Assembly (NCBI GenBank): GCA_964501655.1
Contig: CAZCTN010000001.1
Coordinates: forward strand, 62,001-126,000
Reading direction: 5' to 3'
DNA from: JAAYJK01 sp964501655
Lineage (GTDB): Bacteria; Bacillota; Syntrophomonadia; Syntrophomonadales; Syntrophomonadaceae
DNA length: 64,000 nucleotides
The position numbers and the translations under genes were made by a program. Below, piece by piece: positions 34,866-43,951 of this stretch (position 1 is its first letter; the number at the start of each line of letters is the position of its first letter). The notes beneath the pieces were generated by a model. It searched no databases. It had not been told where the DNA came from and saw only the letters and a list, made by a program, of their open reading frames with translations.

Positions 34866-36230
34866 CTAATAATCTGCAGAATGCTTGAGTTTAGCTACTA
34901 CGGTAAAGGAAGCAGATTTTTTCCTGCCTTTCTTTTTAGGGGCCTTGTTGATATAAGCCTTTATCCGGGGGTCCTTAATACTTTCTTTAAGAATATTTAA
35001 TCCTTGCTCCAGACCAGATTCGTCGATGGTCAAAGGAGGCATTACTTTACAGACTTCGCTGTTGGAGCCTGAGGTTTCCATGATCAAGCCTTTTTCAAAG
35101 GCTATCGAGCATATTTCTTCGGCTAGTCCTGGAACTGCACAGGCTATGCCCTGCATCAGGCCTCGGCCCCGAACCTCTCCTGATATTTCAGGATGTTCAT
35201 CCACTACCTGTTTAAGGAAGGTGTTTACGGTTTCGCCCTTTTGCCGGGTTTCCTTTTCAAAAGAATCGTCCTCCCAGTAGCTCAATGCCTCGGCAGCAGT
35301 GATGAAAGCCAGGTTATTGCCCCGGAAGGTTCCATTATGCTCCCCGGGTGTCCATATATCCAACTCCGGTCTTATCAAGGTTAAAGCCATGGGCAGACCA
35401 TAACCACTTATGGATTTGGATAGGCAGATTATATCCGGTTTAATTCCTGCGGGCTCAAAACTGAAAAAGCTTCCGGTGCGGCCGCAGCCAACCTGAATAT
35501 CATCCACTATCAGCGGAATATTATTCCGTCTGCATACCTCCTCAATTCCCTTGAGCCATTTGTAGCTGGCCACATTTATGCCCCCCTCGCCTTGAACTGT
35601 TTCCAGAATGATAGCGGCAGGGATATCAACTCCGCTGGAACTGTCGTCCAGGAAATGCTGGAGGTACTTGATGGTATCTGCCTCCTGTCCGAAAAATTGG
35701 TCGTAAGGCATAAATACGCTGTGGTTAAGGGGTATTCCGGCGCCTCGTCGTTTGCTGGAATTACCGGTAACGGACAGGGAACCCATAGTCATGCCGTGAA
35801 AGGCGTTGGTAAAACAAATGATGGAATCCCGTTGGGTTACTTTTCGGGCCAGTTTTAGAGCACTCTCTACCGCATTGGTTCCGGTTGGTCCGGGAAACAT
35901 GATTTTATACTTCATACCCCGCGGTTTTAAGATGATCTCCTCGAAACGCTCCAAAAACTTCTCTTTGGCCCGGGTTGCCATATCCAGGCTGTGGGTAACT
36001 CCGTTGTCGGTTATATAATCTACCAGCTTTTCCTGCATTCGGCTGTTGTTATGTCCGTAGTTCAAAGCTCCCGCCCCGGCAAAGAAATCTATATATTCCT
36101 GCCCGTCGATATCCCATAGCTTATACCCCTTGGCTCTGGTAAACACAGTGGGAAAGCTACGGCAATAACTGCGAACCTCTGATTCAAGTTTGTCAAACAC
36201 CCGGGTCGGTTCATTTATAATGGTCTGCAC
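34866..36230 (-). CDS. ectB: Diaminobutyrate-2-oxoglutarate aminotransferase
   Basis: 454 aa class III PLP aminotransferase converting aspartate semialdehyde to 2,4-diaminobutyrate. The PLP Lys lies in ICLSKSISGYGLPMA, the phosphate-binding region is near GPTGTNAVESALKLARKV, and the Asp is in PLIVDDIQVGCGRTG. It is about 30 residues longer than usual, ending in a Lys-rich tail (KKKGRKKS...). Preceded by ectA and followed by ectC. Confidence 0.95.
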   Translation of the reverse strand: MQTIINEPTRVFDKLESEVRSYCRSFPTVFTRAKGYKLWDIDGQEYIDFFAGAGALNYGHNNSRMQEKLVDYITDNGVTHSLDMATRAKEKFLERFEEIILKPRGMKYKIMFPGPTGTNAVESALKLARKVTQRDSIICFTNAFHGMTMGSLSVTGNSSKRRGAGIPLNHSVFMPYDQFFGQEADTIKYLQHFLDDSSSGVDIPAAIILETVQGEGGINVASYKWLKGIEEVCRRNNIPLIVDDIQVGCGRTGSFFSFEPAGIKPDIICLSKSISGYGLPMALTLIRPELDIWTPGEHNGTFRGNNLAFITAAEALSYWEDDSFEKETRQKGETVNTFLKQVVDEHPEISGEVRGRGLMQGIACAVPGLAEEICSIAFEKGLIMETSGSNSEVCKVMPPLTIDESGLEQGLNILKESIKDPRIKAYINKAPKKKGRKKSASFTVVAKLKHSADY

Positions 36231-36278
36231 AGAGAATTCCTCCTTTTATCGGTCAAAAACATCCATTGTCTGCCCCTA

Positions 36279-36791
36279 TTATCTGAAGGGGCCGATTCTA
36301 TATAACATCTCAGGTTCATGATTTCCGGCTGGAAACAAATCGGCAGAAAAGCATTCAGATACCTCAACTGGTACACCCATCTCATTAGCGAACTTGTGGT
36401 ATAAAGCTATAGCGGGCTGATTGGAGGGACTAACTGTAAGCTCAAGGAATCTTACCTCCGGGCAATCTTCACGGGCAAATATATGCTTTAACATGCTAAT
36501 TCCCAATCCCTGCCGGCGCTGTGATTCAGCCACGGCCACCTGCCAAACAAAAATAACCCCCGGATTTTCCGGGGTTATAAATCCCGAAACGAACCCCACT
36601 ATCTGCTGATTATGCTCGGCAACTATGCAGGTATTCCTGAAATACCGGCATAACATAAGATAACTATAGGGGGAATTAAGATCAAGCACACCAGTGTCTT
36701 TTACCAACTGCCAGATTTTTTCCCCATCAGCCGGTTCGGGTTTACGGCACACTGCTTCTGGAGCAGCACTAATAGTTCTCTGGTCGCTCAT
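36279..36791 (-). CDS. ectA: L-2,4-diaminobutyrate acetyltransferase
   Basis: About 170 aa GNAT enzyme acetylating the gamma-amino group of diaminobutyrate. CoA loop in VAVAESQRRQGLGISMLK (about residues 86-103), VRFLELTVSPSNQPAIALY near 118-136. I chose the ATG at 36789-36791 (MSDQRT): GGAG is directly against the other ATG at 36797 but six bases from this one. First gene of the ectoine operon. Product is a compatible solute used at high osmolarity. Confidence 0.94.
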   Translation of the reverse strand: MSDQRTISAAPEAVCRKPEPADGEKIWQLVKDTGVLDLNSPYSYLMLCRYFRNTCIVAEHNQQIVGFVSGFITPENPGVIFVWQVAVAESQRRQGLGISMLKHIFAREDCPEVRFLELTVSPSNQPAIALYHKFANEMGVPVEVSECFSADLFPAGNHEPEMLYRIGPFR

Positions 36792-37308
36792 ATTCATCTC
36801 CTAATCGGCAAGTTCTTCCATCAACACACGGTCACTGCCCTATAACATACATATTTGCCACAAATTTACTTTCAATTGGCCGCAAAACTGCTCTGCTATG
36901 TATGGTATACAATAGCCAAACAATGATGCAGTGCCTTAGCTGCACAATAGGTTATTTATGGCAGGGTAATATCGGAAGGGCGCTTATATGTAAATACTAC
37001 AGAACTTTCTAGAGATAATCAAACTGCATATCTAGTATGGAATAGCCTTATGCTCGGCTTATTTGCTCATAGACCAAACCGGCAAAAGTATGCTTTAAGT
37101 TCTTAGCAACTCCTCCAGGATGCTCCAAATTCCTTTGCCTGAGGCAGTAGATCTGCCCGGGCATGGTACTCAATCAAATAACCATATATGCCCAGAATAA
37201 GAAGAGGGGGGCGGGGCAAGCGGATGGTGGCTGGAATAGGGGTCTTGAGGCTGGAAGGGAAAAAAGGCCGCCAAAGAGGCTTATATGCTTAAGGGGGGCA
37301 GCTGTGAG
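36792..37308. other. Intergenic region upstream of the ectoine operon
   Basis: On the minus strand TTGAAA and TATGTA occur with a 16-base spacer (about 36850-36876), a possible promoter for ectA about 60 bases upstream of the start. The remainder shows no gene. Confidence 0.35.
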
Positions 37309-38013
37309 TTAAAATAGACCTGGAAACTTGGACCATAGCGGCATGAGCATATAATAAAGCAGAGGCAAAAATATAGCCGGCAACATATTTCCCACTTTTA
37401 TCCGGGGTAAGTCCAGCAGGTTCATGCCGATGGCCAGTATCAGCAAACCTCCTACTGCCGACATTTCCTGTATGGCAGCCGCAACCAGGAATTGCTGCAT
37501 AAACGATGCGGTAATGGTTATGAATCCCTGGTATATAAATACCGATGCAGCAGAAAAGAGTACCCCCAGGCCCATGGTGGAAGCAAAAACAATGGAAGAA
37601 ATACCGTCCAGTACTGATTTGGCAAAGAGGGTCTGGTGATTGCCGGACAGACCGCTTTCCAGTGAACCTACAATAGCCATGGCCCCTACACAGAACAGGA
37701 GACTGGAGGTGACAAATCCGCGCGATATATTACTGCCGGAAGAAGCAAATCTGGATTCCAGCCAATTACCCAGGTTTTCCAGCCCGGCTTCGATTTTCAT
37801 AAGTTCACCCAGCAGGCTTCCGATGGTCAGGCTGAATATCAGCAGCAGAATGTTTTCGGTGGTCAGGGCATTCAAGAGGCCTATCAGCACCACGGCCAGA
37901 CCGATGCCTTTCATTATAGTATGGTTATAGGACTCAGGAATTCCGCCTTTGAACATTAGTCCCACTAGTGCTCCGACAATAATGGCACCGGTATTAACGA
38001 GTGTACCCAGCAT
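37309..38013 (-). CDS. DUF554 (YdfK-like) membrane protein
   Basis: 234 aa integral membrane protein with about seven hydrophobic segments. The start MLGTLVNTGAIIVGALVGL and the block GSLESGLSGNHQTLFAKSVLDGISSI are those of the DUF554 family. Function is not known; transport is presumed from topology. Ribosome site aggagagttatt. Confidence 0.9.
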   Translation of the reverse strand: MLGTLVNTGAIIVGALVGLMFKGGIPESYNHTIMKGIGLAVVLIGLLNALTTENILLLIFSLTIGSLLGELMKIEAGLENLGNWLESRFASSGSNISRGFVTSSLLFCVGAMAIVGSLESGLSGNHQTLFAKSVLDGISSIVFASTMGLGVLFSAASVFIYQGFITITASFMQQFLVAAAIQEMSAVGGLLILAIGMNLLDLPRIKVGNMLPAIFLPLLYYMLMPLWSKFPGLF

Positions 38014-38130
38014 AATAACTCTCCTATCCAGGTTGAAGTATCAAAAGTAAAATAAACAGTTGAGATCATGCAGCTTGAAGCAGCATGATGTTCCAGGCCA
38101 TCGAAATCAGACCTGAGCTACCACATCACT

Positions 38131-38769
38131 TTATTTGATAGCTTTGAGATATCGATATAGAGTAGCTTCGGATATCTGCAGATGCCGGCATACTTCATAT
38201 GCCCCGCCTTTTATACGAAAGATTCCCTTTTCATTAAGCTGTTTGATAATTGACTTCTTTTCCCCCGCATTCATACGGGAAGGCGCAAGGGGGGAAGCTG
38301 CCAAGGCTTCTTCAATAAGCAGCAGCACATAATCCTCCAGGTTCGAGGAGGAAGCAGAGGCGGGGGATAATGGCGCAGAATCCGGCGGCAAGGCCATAAA
38401 CTGGTCCAGCATTTTCCTTAAGGTCAGGGGTGCAGATATATCCAGATTGATACAGAGCATACCGATCATGTTTCCTGCGGGATCCTTAATGAAATAGGTA
38501 TTGGAACGGATGTCTTTTCCCTGCAGGGCTTTTTCCCGGTTGTTGATAATGTAATCCTGGCCCTGATTTAATTCCAGCACTTTTTGAGCCACCGGGGACA
38601 TAGTACCGCCCTTTTTTCTCCCGGTTAGGTTGTGCCGGCTGATGGCAATTATGCTCTCATGGGTGTCCCGCACATCATGCAGCACCACCTCGCAATAGCT
38701 GCCGAAGACCTGAGACAAAAACTCCACCAGGGGGAGATAGGAGTGTAATATAGCCTGTTTTTCATCCAC
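38131..38769 (-). CDS. YheO-like PAS/HTH transcriptional regulator
   Basis: 212 aa. N-terminal PAS-like YheO domain (LPLVEFLSQVFGSYCEVVLHDV, then ISRHNLTGRKKGG) and a C-terminal helix-turn-helix (GGAYEVCRHLQISEATLYRYLK). Relatives include DauR, the D-arginine utilisation repressor. A 10-bp inverted repeat directly upstream (38786-38826) is a candidate operator. Target genes are unknown; DUF554, YitT and the deacetylase genes are neighbours. Confidence 0.88.
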   Translation of the reverse strand: MDEKQAILHSYLPLVEFLSQVFGSYCEVVLHDVRDTHESIIAISRHNLTGRKKGGTMSPVAQKVLELNQGQDYIINNREKALQGKDIRSNTYFIKDPAGNMIGMLCINLDISAPLTLRKMLDQFMALPPDSAPLSPASASSSNLEDYVLLLIEEALAASPLAPSRMNAGEKKSIIKQLNEKGIFRIKGGAYEVCRHLQISEATLYRYLKAIK

Positions 38770-38785
38770 TATGGGCAGCCTCCCT

Positions 38786-38826
38786 CTTGATAAATTATTT
38801 ATTATCCTGATGAAATATTTATCAAG
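38786..38826. promoter_or_regulatory. Inverted repeat, candidate operator
   Basis: Arms cttgataaat (38786-38795) and atttatcaag (38817-38826), perfect over 10 bases with a 21-base spacer, just before the YheO-like regulator gene. Autoregulation is a guess. Confidence 0.45.
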
Positions 38827-38857
38827 AATATACTAGCACTTTAAGGAGGGAAAAGCA

Positions 38858-39046
38858 ATGGGTTTGGTTAGTTCTGAGCAGGAAGAGAGTTCCGGAGGGG
38901 CACTGAATGGTAGTGAAGATTCAATATCAATCCAGGGGAGTGAATCCTTCCCCCAGTACGTCATGGGTGTTTTGAACCGTGATAAAGGCTTGGGGATCAT
39001 GGTTTTTAATAAAATTCCGCAGCTGGATAAACTCCCGGCGCTTTAA
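38858..39046 (+). CDS. Possible small protein, antisense overlap with yitT-like gene
   Basis: 62-codon frame starting MGLVSSEQEESSGGAL with a strong ribosome site (aaggagggaaaagca). The last 40 codons run antisense to the 3' end of the YitT-family gene, so only the first 23 are independent. No similarity recognised; could be chance. Confidence 0.25.
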   Translation: MGLVSSEQEESSGGALNGSEDSISIQGSESFPQYVMGVLNRDKGLGIMVFNKIPQLDKLPAL

Positions 39047-39775
39047 TATAGTTATTATTACCTGGCGATCTTCACCGGTGTAGGCGCCTTGAGCTGAGTA
39101 TATGGTGGCGCCGCGCTGCAGGTTCTCGGTAATAAAGCGCGTAACCAGCTCATTTTCGCGGGTAATGACCGTGACCTGTTTGCTGACACTAAAGCCTGCT
39201 ATAACTGCATCGATGACCAAACCGTACAACAGCACACCCAGCAGGGCATACATTCCTTTTTCAAAACCGAAAGTCAGTGCAGCCGCTACCGTGATAAAAA
39301 AATCAATAATAAGCAGCCCCTTGCCCAGGTGGATATGATAGAATTTGTACAAAATGCGGGCGGCGATATCAGTACCTCCGCTGGAAGCATTCTGGTTGAA
39401 CAGCAGAGCAATTCCGCTGCCGGATATGATTACTCCAAAAATCAACTGTACCAGGGTATCGCTGCCCAGAGGGCTGTTCAAGGGATATAGATATTCCATT
39501 CCCCAGATCATCAGTGGTATTAGAATACTGCAGTAAATGGTTTTGAATCCGAATACTGCTCCTACCAGTAAAAAGCCGATCAGCAGCAGGAGAATACTCA
39601 TTATCAGCACCAGGCTGCCCAAGGGAAAGTGAGGCAGATAGGTGTTTATAATCAGAGCCAGCCCGTTGATGCCTCCGGCGGCTATGGAATTGGGAGCCAG
39701 AAAGAAATAGAAGCCGGCTGCGTCCAGGAAAGCTCCCAGGGTGAGCAAAAAAAATCCTCGAAAAAATTCTTTCAT
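38927..39775 (-). CDS. YitT-family membrane protein (DUF161/DUF2179)
   Basis: 282 aa with five to six membrane helices in the first 200 residues (DAAGFYFFLAPNSIAAGGINGLALII near the start, SSGGTDIAARILYKF in a later loop) and a C-terminal DUF2179 domain (SKQVTVITRENELVTRF, GAYTGEDRQVIITIL). Common in Firmicutes; function unknown. Confidence 0.92.
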   Translation of the reverse strand: MKEFFRGFFLLTLGAFLDAAGFYFFLAPNSIAAGGINGLALIINTYLPHFPLGSLVLIMSILLLLIGFLLVGAVFGFKTIYCSILIPLMIWGMEYLYPLNSPLGSDTLVQLIFGVIISGSGIALLFNQNASSGGTDIAARILYKFYHIHLGKGLLIIDFFITVAAALTFGFEKGMYALLGVLLYGLVIDAVIAGFSVSKQVTVITRENELVTRFITENLQRGATIYSAQGAYTGEDRQVIITILKRREFIQLRNFIKNHDPQAFITVQNTHDVLGEGFTPLD

Positions 39776-39848
39776 AATGATATCCTCAATAACTATTTAG
39801 TATTCATAAGCTCCTGATTATTATAGGTCCCGCTGCGAATAAAGCAGA

Positions 39849-40679
39849 TTATCCCACAAATTCTTCGATAACCGCAGGAATTACCACTCTGGCTACATCG
39901 GGGTTATCCCCGCCGGAGAGAATAAACAACACTGGTTTATCACCGGCCAGCCGCCTAATTCGCCCTGCCATGGCAGGAAATGCCTCATAGCTGAGCCTGC
40001 AGTTGCCATAGTCATTGGCATGTGAATCATGGCCAAATATTACTATCAGGAATTCGAAGTCCCGGTCCTGCAAGGAGAAGACCAGGTCCATTTCCTCCAG
40101 AAAGCTTTGGTCTCCATAGCCTGGTATAGGTATATCGTAATTCTGCATCAGGGAATCAAATTTGCGCACCCCGCTGTTGCCAAAAAAATTTATGTGGATA
40201 ATATCGGGGTCCAGACCCAGCAGATTGCGGGTGCCATCACCAAAGTGCGGGTCCACGTCGATGATAATTATTCGCCGTACACCCAGCTGCCGGAGTTTTC
40301 TCACCGCCATGGCCGCATCGTTATAGAAGCAGAATCCCCAGTAGCTGTCGTAACTGGCATGATGTCCCGCTGCTCCCACGAAGCAGAAAGCAAAATCCAG
40401 TTCACCTTGGGCAAGTTTTATTGCGGCCTGAACTACCCCGGCGGCAGAAAGTAAAGCCACATGATGCTCTCCGTCTGATCGAACGGAAGCGATATGTTCG
40501 GGACTGTGGGTAGCTGCCAGCAAAGCCTCAATTTCATTGTCTATTTCCGGAAGATAATGCCGGATCCGGTTCCGGCCGATCAAATCCGATAGTGCATCAA
40601 AACCAGGTTTAACCCGGGCTTTCAGCACAAAATAGCCTTTTTCACTGTAGTCAGGATGGTAAAATACCCCGGCTTTCAT
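39849..40679 (-). CDS. Histone-deacetylase-family protein (AcuC/acetylpolyamine-type)
   Basis: 276 aa arginase/deacetylase-fold zinc enzyme. Signature pieces: GAAGHHASYDSYWGFCFYND (about residues 102-121, paired catalytic His and the FCFYND block) and IIIDVDPHFGDGT (about 137-149; zinc ligands Asp and His). The second His of the usual DxHHG is Phe. Such bacterial enzymes deacetylate polyamines or acetyl-lysine; substrate unknown here. Confidence 0.88.
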   Translation of the reverse strand: MKAGVFYHPDYSEKGYFVLKARVKPGFDALSDLIGRNRIRHYLPEIDNEIEALLAATHSPEHIASVRSDGEHHVALLSAAGVVQAAIKLAQGELDFAFCFVGAAGHHASYDSYWGFCFYNDAAMAVRKLRQLGVRRIIIIDVDPHFGDGTRNLLGLDPDIIHINFFGNSGVRKFDSLMQNYDIPIPGYGDQSFLEEMDLVFSLQDRDFEFLIVIFGHDSHANDYGNCRLSYEAFPAMAGRIRRLAGDKPVLFILSGGDNPDVARVVIPAVIEEFVG

Positions 40680-40802
40680 TAGCGTCCACCCCTTTCTGTC
40701 ACTCCTGTCCGGTAAAAAGCCGAGAAGTTATCTATATAATACCATTTTTGGCTGTTTGTTTCCCCAAAGGGGATTCATCTTAAGGTGAAGGTCGAGAAGC
40801 CG

Positions 40803-40844
40803 GCAAAAAACAGGAGGAAATCCAGTTCGGATCTTCCTCCTGTT
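40803..40844 (-). terminator. Rho-independent terminator of the small helical gene
   Basis: 11-bp stem aacaggaggaa / ttcctcctgtt (40809-40844). On the minus strand it is followed by six T, 22 bases after the stop of the gene at 40866. Confidence 0.85.
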
Positions 40845-40865
40845 GAGGGGGAATAGAATGGTAAT

Positions 40866-41138
40866 TTAGAACAGTTCGTATTCCTGCATCAATCTGTTTT
40901 CCTCCTTTGACAAGTTGGCCTGGAGTTCCGGGGAGATTTGCCCCAGGTGATTCTGTACGTGCCTTACCTGCTCAAGGGCTTCGGAAACCTTTCTTTCCGC
41001 ATATTGAATTTCCTGCGGCAGCAAGCTGCTTTGAGCCTGGATCACTGCCTTATGGGCCTGATGCGCGGAGTTGATAGCTTCCCTGGTTGACAGAGACACT
41101 TGTTCTTCCATTTTATGGAACCGGCTCTTGACAGTCAT
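40866..41138 (-). CDS. Small coiled-coil protein of unknown function
   Basis: 90 aa, almost entirely helical and rich in Gln/Glu (VSLSTREAINSAHQAHKAVIQ, QYAERKVSEALEQVRHVQ). No signal or membrane segment. Good ribosome site (aggaggtagagcact before ATG) and its own terminator show it is expressed. Not recognised. Confidence 0.75.
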   Translation of the reverse strand: MTVKSRFHKMEEQVSLSTREAINSAHQAHKAVIQAQSSLLPQEIQYAERKVSEALEQVRHVQNHLGQISPELQANLSKEENRLMQEYELF

Positions 41139-41619
41139 AGTGCTCTACCTCCTGAATAGATGATTGGCTTTAATATATCCTGCAAACCCCCTTGATTTAT
41201 TTATTGCCAATTAGGACCAGTTTTATAGCAGTATCCCTGGAAAAAAGCAATAAAATCGCTTTGGATATGCACAAACAATAATAGCAGCCGGATGAAAAAC
41301 ATCTGGCAAGAGCCTGGCTGATAAAATAAAAAATTTTCCAGGGTAAAGCAGCGGTGTTGTCGAATTATAAAACAATAACTTTGCAAGGGAGATAAATTAT
41401 GGCCAGCCGCCGGGATGGAAAAAGGGTGGGCGTAAAAATATAACTAATATGAGTAAATACTTTTCTGAAGGCAAGGCAGTGGACAAGGTATCGCTGCAGA
41501 TAGATGCCGGTCAATGAAGAGTACATTAGGCCCTTATGGCGGCGGGAAAATACTGGAGGAATAAACCCTTATTATGGTAAAATTGCATATTAGATCCTTT
41601 TGGGGAGGAGTAAAAAGAA
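41139..41619. other. Intergenic region with ABC-transporter gene relic
   Basis: Mostly featureless AT-rich DNA, plus the decayed ABC ATPase stump described at 41449-41564. A ggggagg site near its end belongs to the SLH/transglutaminase gene. Confidence 0.5.
41449..41564 (+). pseudogene. ABC-transporter ATPase relic
   Basis: ATG at 41449 reads MSKYFSEGKAVDKVSLQID then AGQ and a stop; after a frame change LGPYGGGKILEE follows. Together this is the first part of an ABC ATPase (KxFG..AVD.vsL.v..G, then the Walker A LGPNGAGKT). Internal bases are lost and the rest of the gene is missing. Related in sequence style to the ATPases at 45036-46926. Confidence 0.65.
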
Positions 41620-43296
41620 ATGAAAAAATTACTGGTCATATTATGTGCAGGGGTATTCTTTTTTAACTCAATATTGCCTGGGATGCCCGTGTCCGCCCAG
41701 ACTATCTATCAGCCTGAACACCAGGCGGAAGCGGATGCCCTTTGCCGCCTGGGAATATTTAACGGTACTGCGCAGGGATTCGAGTTGGAGCGTATGCCTA
41801 ACCGGGCTGAAGGGGCAGTCATGTTGGTGCGTTTACTGGGAAAGGAAAGCTATGCCCTGGAGGCTGATTTGGCCCACCCGTTCAGAGATGTTCCGGATTG
41901 GGCTTCCCCCTATATCGGATATCTATACCGGGAAGGATTGACCAATGGAACCGGCAAGTACAGCTTTTCTCCCCAGCTCTTGCTGTCAGCAGAGCAGTAT
42001 ATGAGTTTTATGTTAAGGGTGCTGGGGTACAGTGAGGCAGAGGGCGATTTTTCCTGGAACCATTCGATTTACCAGGCCTGGGAGTTGGGGATTATTAGCA
42101 GCAGCGATTACCAGGAGTTGTTTAACCTGCAAAAGTTTCGCAGGGATCACATGGTTTGGCTTTCCTGCTTGACTCTGCAAGCCAGGATAAAAGGACAGGA
42201 CTGCACCCTGTTGGAAAAACTGGTGGAAGAACGGGTGGTTCCATCTGTCCAGGCTGACAGCAGCGGCCTTTATTTCCTGGGCAGCAGATTGCCGCCGCAG
42301 CTGATAAGCTCAGCAGGAGTATATTCCGCCCGCAATGTCTGGCAACTGCAGTTGGTATTAGAAAATGCGCTGTTGAATATGGAACCGAGTATTAAAATCT
42401 ATATAAACGACTACCAGGGGAAACTCAAGGATGACTTTGCAGCGGCCATGGAGGCTGCCCAGGCCCAGGTGGAAAGCATTACCGGTATAAGCCCGGCTTG
42501 CAAGAACTGGCGTTATTCGGGCGATGGAATAGAATTGCATGTAATCCTGGAATATATCCATAGTGACAAACAATATCTTACGCTCATGAAAAAGGTCAAA
42601 GAGATAGCAGAAGACCTTATAATTCCCGGGATGAGTGACTATGATAAAGAAAAGGCTTTGCATGATTATATTATCAATAATGCAGAATACGATTATGATA
42701 ACTTTCTGAAGGGGACCATACCGGCTTCTTCCTATACCGCCTATGGAGTGCTGATTCTAGGACGCGGAGTATGCCAGGGCTATGCGGAAGCTATGCACTT
42801 GCTCTGCCGCGAAGCCGGATTGGAATCACTTATAGTAAAGGGAAGCTCCATTTATAAAGGAAAATGGTATGATCATGCCTGGAATATGCTTAAGCTGGAA
42901 GGTCAATACTACCATGTTGATGTGTGCTGGGATGATGTAATAGCCACAGAAGGGCACGGAATCAGGAGTTACAGTTATTTTAATCTGAATGACCAAGATA
43001 TGTCCCAGGACCATAGCTGGAACCGGCAGCAATATCCGGTGTGTAATGCCGGCAGTTATAATTATTATTTTTATAACAATCTACTGGTGCAGGATTACCA
43101 GGCCTTTAAAACCCGTTTGAACAGCCTGCTGAGTAATGGAAATAGCGAACTTACCCTGAAGGTAGCAGATTTCCGCCGGAGCGAATATGGAGATCTGAGT
43201 GCACTGATGTTCAGTAACGGCAAAGTCAGAAGTTATAAGTATATTATAGATGAAGGACTGGGGATAATTACTGTCTACGATATATATTATAATTAG
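41620..43296 (+). CDS. SLH-domain surface protein with transglutaminase-like domain
   Basis: 558 aa. Signal peptide (MKKLLVILCAGVFFFNSILP, cut near VSA-Q). Two SLH-type modules (about 30-180: DALCRLGIFNGT, FRDVPDWASPYIGYLYREGLTNGTG) anchor it to cell-wall polymers. The C-terminal half holds a transglutaminase/protease-like domain with Cys in GRGVCQGYAEAMHLLCREAG, His in WYDHAWNMLKLEG and Asp in YHVDVCWDD. Possible role: cell-wall protein processing or cross-linking; not proven. Confidence 0.88.
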   Translation: MKKLLVILCAGVFFFNSILPGMPVSAQTIYQPEHQAEADALCRLGIFNGTAQGFELERMPNRAEGAVMLVRLLGKESYALEADLAHPFRDVPDWASPYIGYLYREGLTNGTGKYSFSPQLLLSAEQYMSFMLRVLGYSEAEGDFSWNHSIYQAWELGIISSSDYQELFNLQKFRRDHMVWLSCLTLQARIKGQDCTLLEKLVEERVVPSVQADSSGLYFLGSRLPPQLISSAGVYSARNVWQLQLVLENALLNMEPSIKIYINDYQGKLKDDFAAAMEAAQAQVESITGISPACKNWRYSGDGIELHVILEYIHSDKQYLTLMKKVKEIAEDLIIPGMSDYDKEKALHDYIINNAEYDYDNFLKGTIPASSYTAYGVLILGRGVCQGYAEAMHLLCREAGLESLIVKGSSIYKGKWYDHAWNMLKLEGQYYHVDVCWDDVIATEGHGIRSYSYFNLNDQDMSQDHSWNRQQYPVCNAGSYNYYFYNNLLVQDYQAFKTRLNSLLSNGNSELTLKVADFRRSEYGDLSALMFSNGKVRSYKYIIDEGLGIITVYDIYYN

Positions 43297-43314
43297 GCAG
43301 TTCCCTCGTACCCA

Positions 43315-43360
43315 TTCAGACCAGTTTCAAGCAGCTGGTGTTGTCCATGGGGGGCAATTT
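43315..43360 (+). repeat. Interspersed repeat, copy A
   Basis: ttcagaccagtttcaag followed by cagctggtgttgtccatggg resembles 51751-51795 (ttcagaccagcttcaag, gagttgctgttggcccatggg) at roughly four of five bases. Both copies are at gene borders. Confidence 0.5.
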
Positions 43361-43367
43361 AAGACGC

Positions 43368-43940
43368 TTACGGTTCGTGATCTGATGGTAAAACCAGGGA
43401 GGGCAAAAATATTGCTATCAACTGTTCCATGGCATCTTGAAAATTGAGCTGGTTCTTTACCAGGAATTCCGGATCAATTATGGTTTTGATGGCCAGCAAT
43501 ATTATGGTGCTGAAGATTAGAGGATCGACTTCAGTGCGAATAGACCGTTGTTGTTCAGCCAGAGCTATCACCAGCTTTATTCGGTCCATACGAAAGTCAT
43601 CGATTTTTTGCCAGAGCTGTGGATAATACCGGCTCAGATCCTCCAGGACCCGCTGACTGATGATGGACTTGTCTCCGGTTATAAGGTAATTCATCATTTG
43701 GCGCATAACCATGGTAACGTCCTGCCCGCTGTGTATAACTTGATCCGATTGCTGAGCAACTGCCTGCAGAAAATCATCTACGACTGCTTCCAGAATTTCA
43801 TCTTTACTACTGAAGCGCCGGTAGACGGTTCTTTTACTCACTCCGGCCCAGCGAGCAATTTCGTCTACAGTCAGGCTGCGGAAGCCTTTTTTATGAGCCA
43901 GCTCCCGGCAGGAATCTATGATTCGTTGTCTGATCTCCAT
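43368..43940 (-). CDS. TetR-family repressor of the ABC exporter operon
   Basis: 190 aa. N-terminal HTH: LTVDEIARWAGVSKRTVYRR (about residues 24-43), then SSKDEILEAVVDDFL; variable C-terminal ligand domain. It is the last gene of the exporter operon, as in ybiH(cecR)-type systems where the TetR protein controls a YbhGFSR-like exporter. The perfect palindrome at 48084-48106 over the operon promoter is its likely operator. Confidence 0.88.
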   Translation of the reverse strand: MEIRQRIIDSCRELAHKKGFRSLTVDEIARWAGVSKRTVYRRFSSKDEILEAVVDDFLQAVAQQSDQVIHSGQDVTMVMRQMMNYLITGDKSIISQRVLEDLSRYYPQLWQKIDDFRMDRIKLVIALAEQQRSIRTEVDPLIFSTIILLAIKTIIDPEFLVKNQLNFQDAMEQLIAIFLPSLVLPSDHEP

Positions 43941-43951
43941 TAAGCGCCCTC

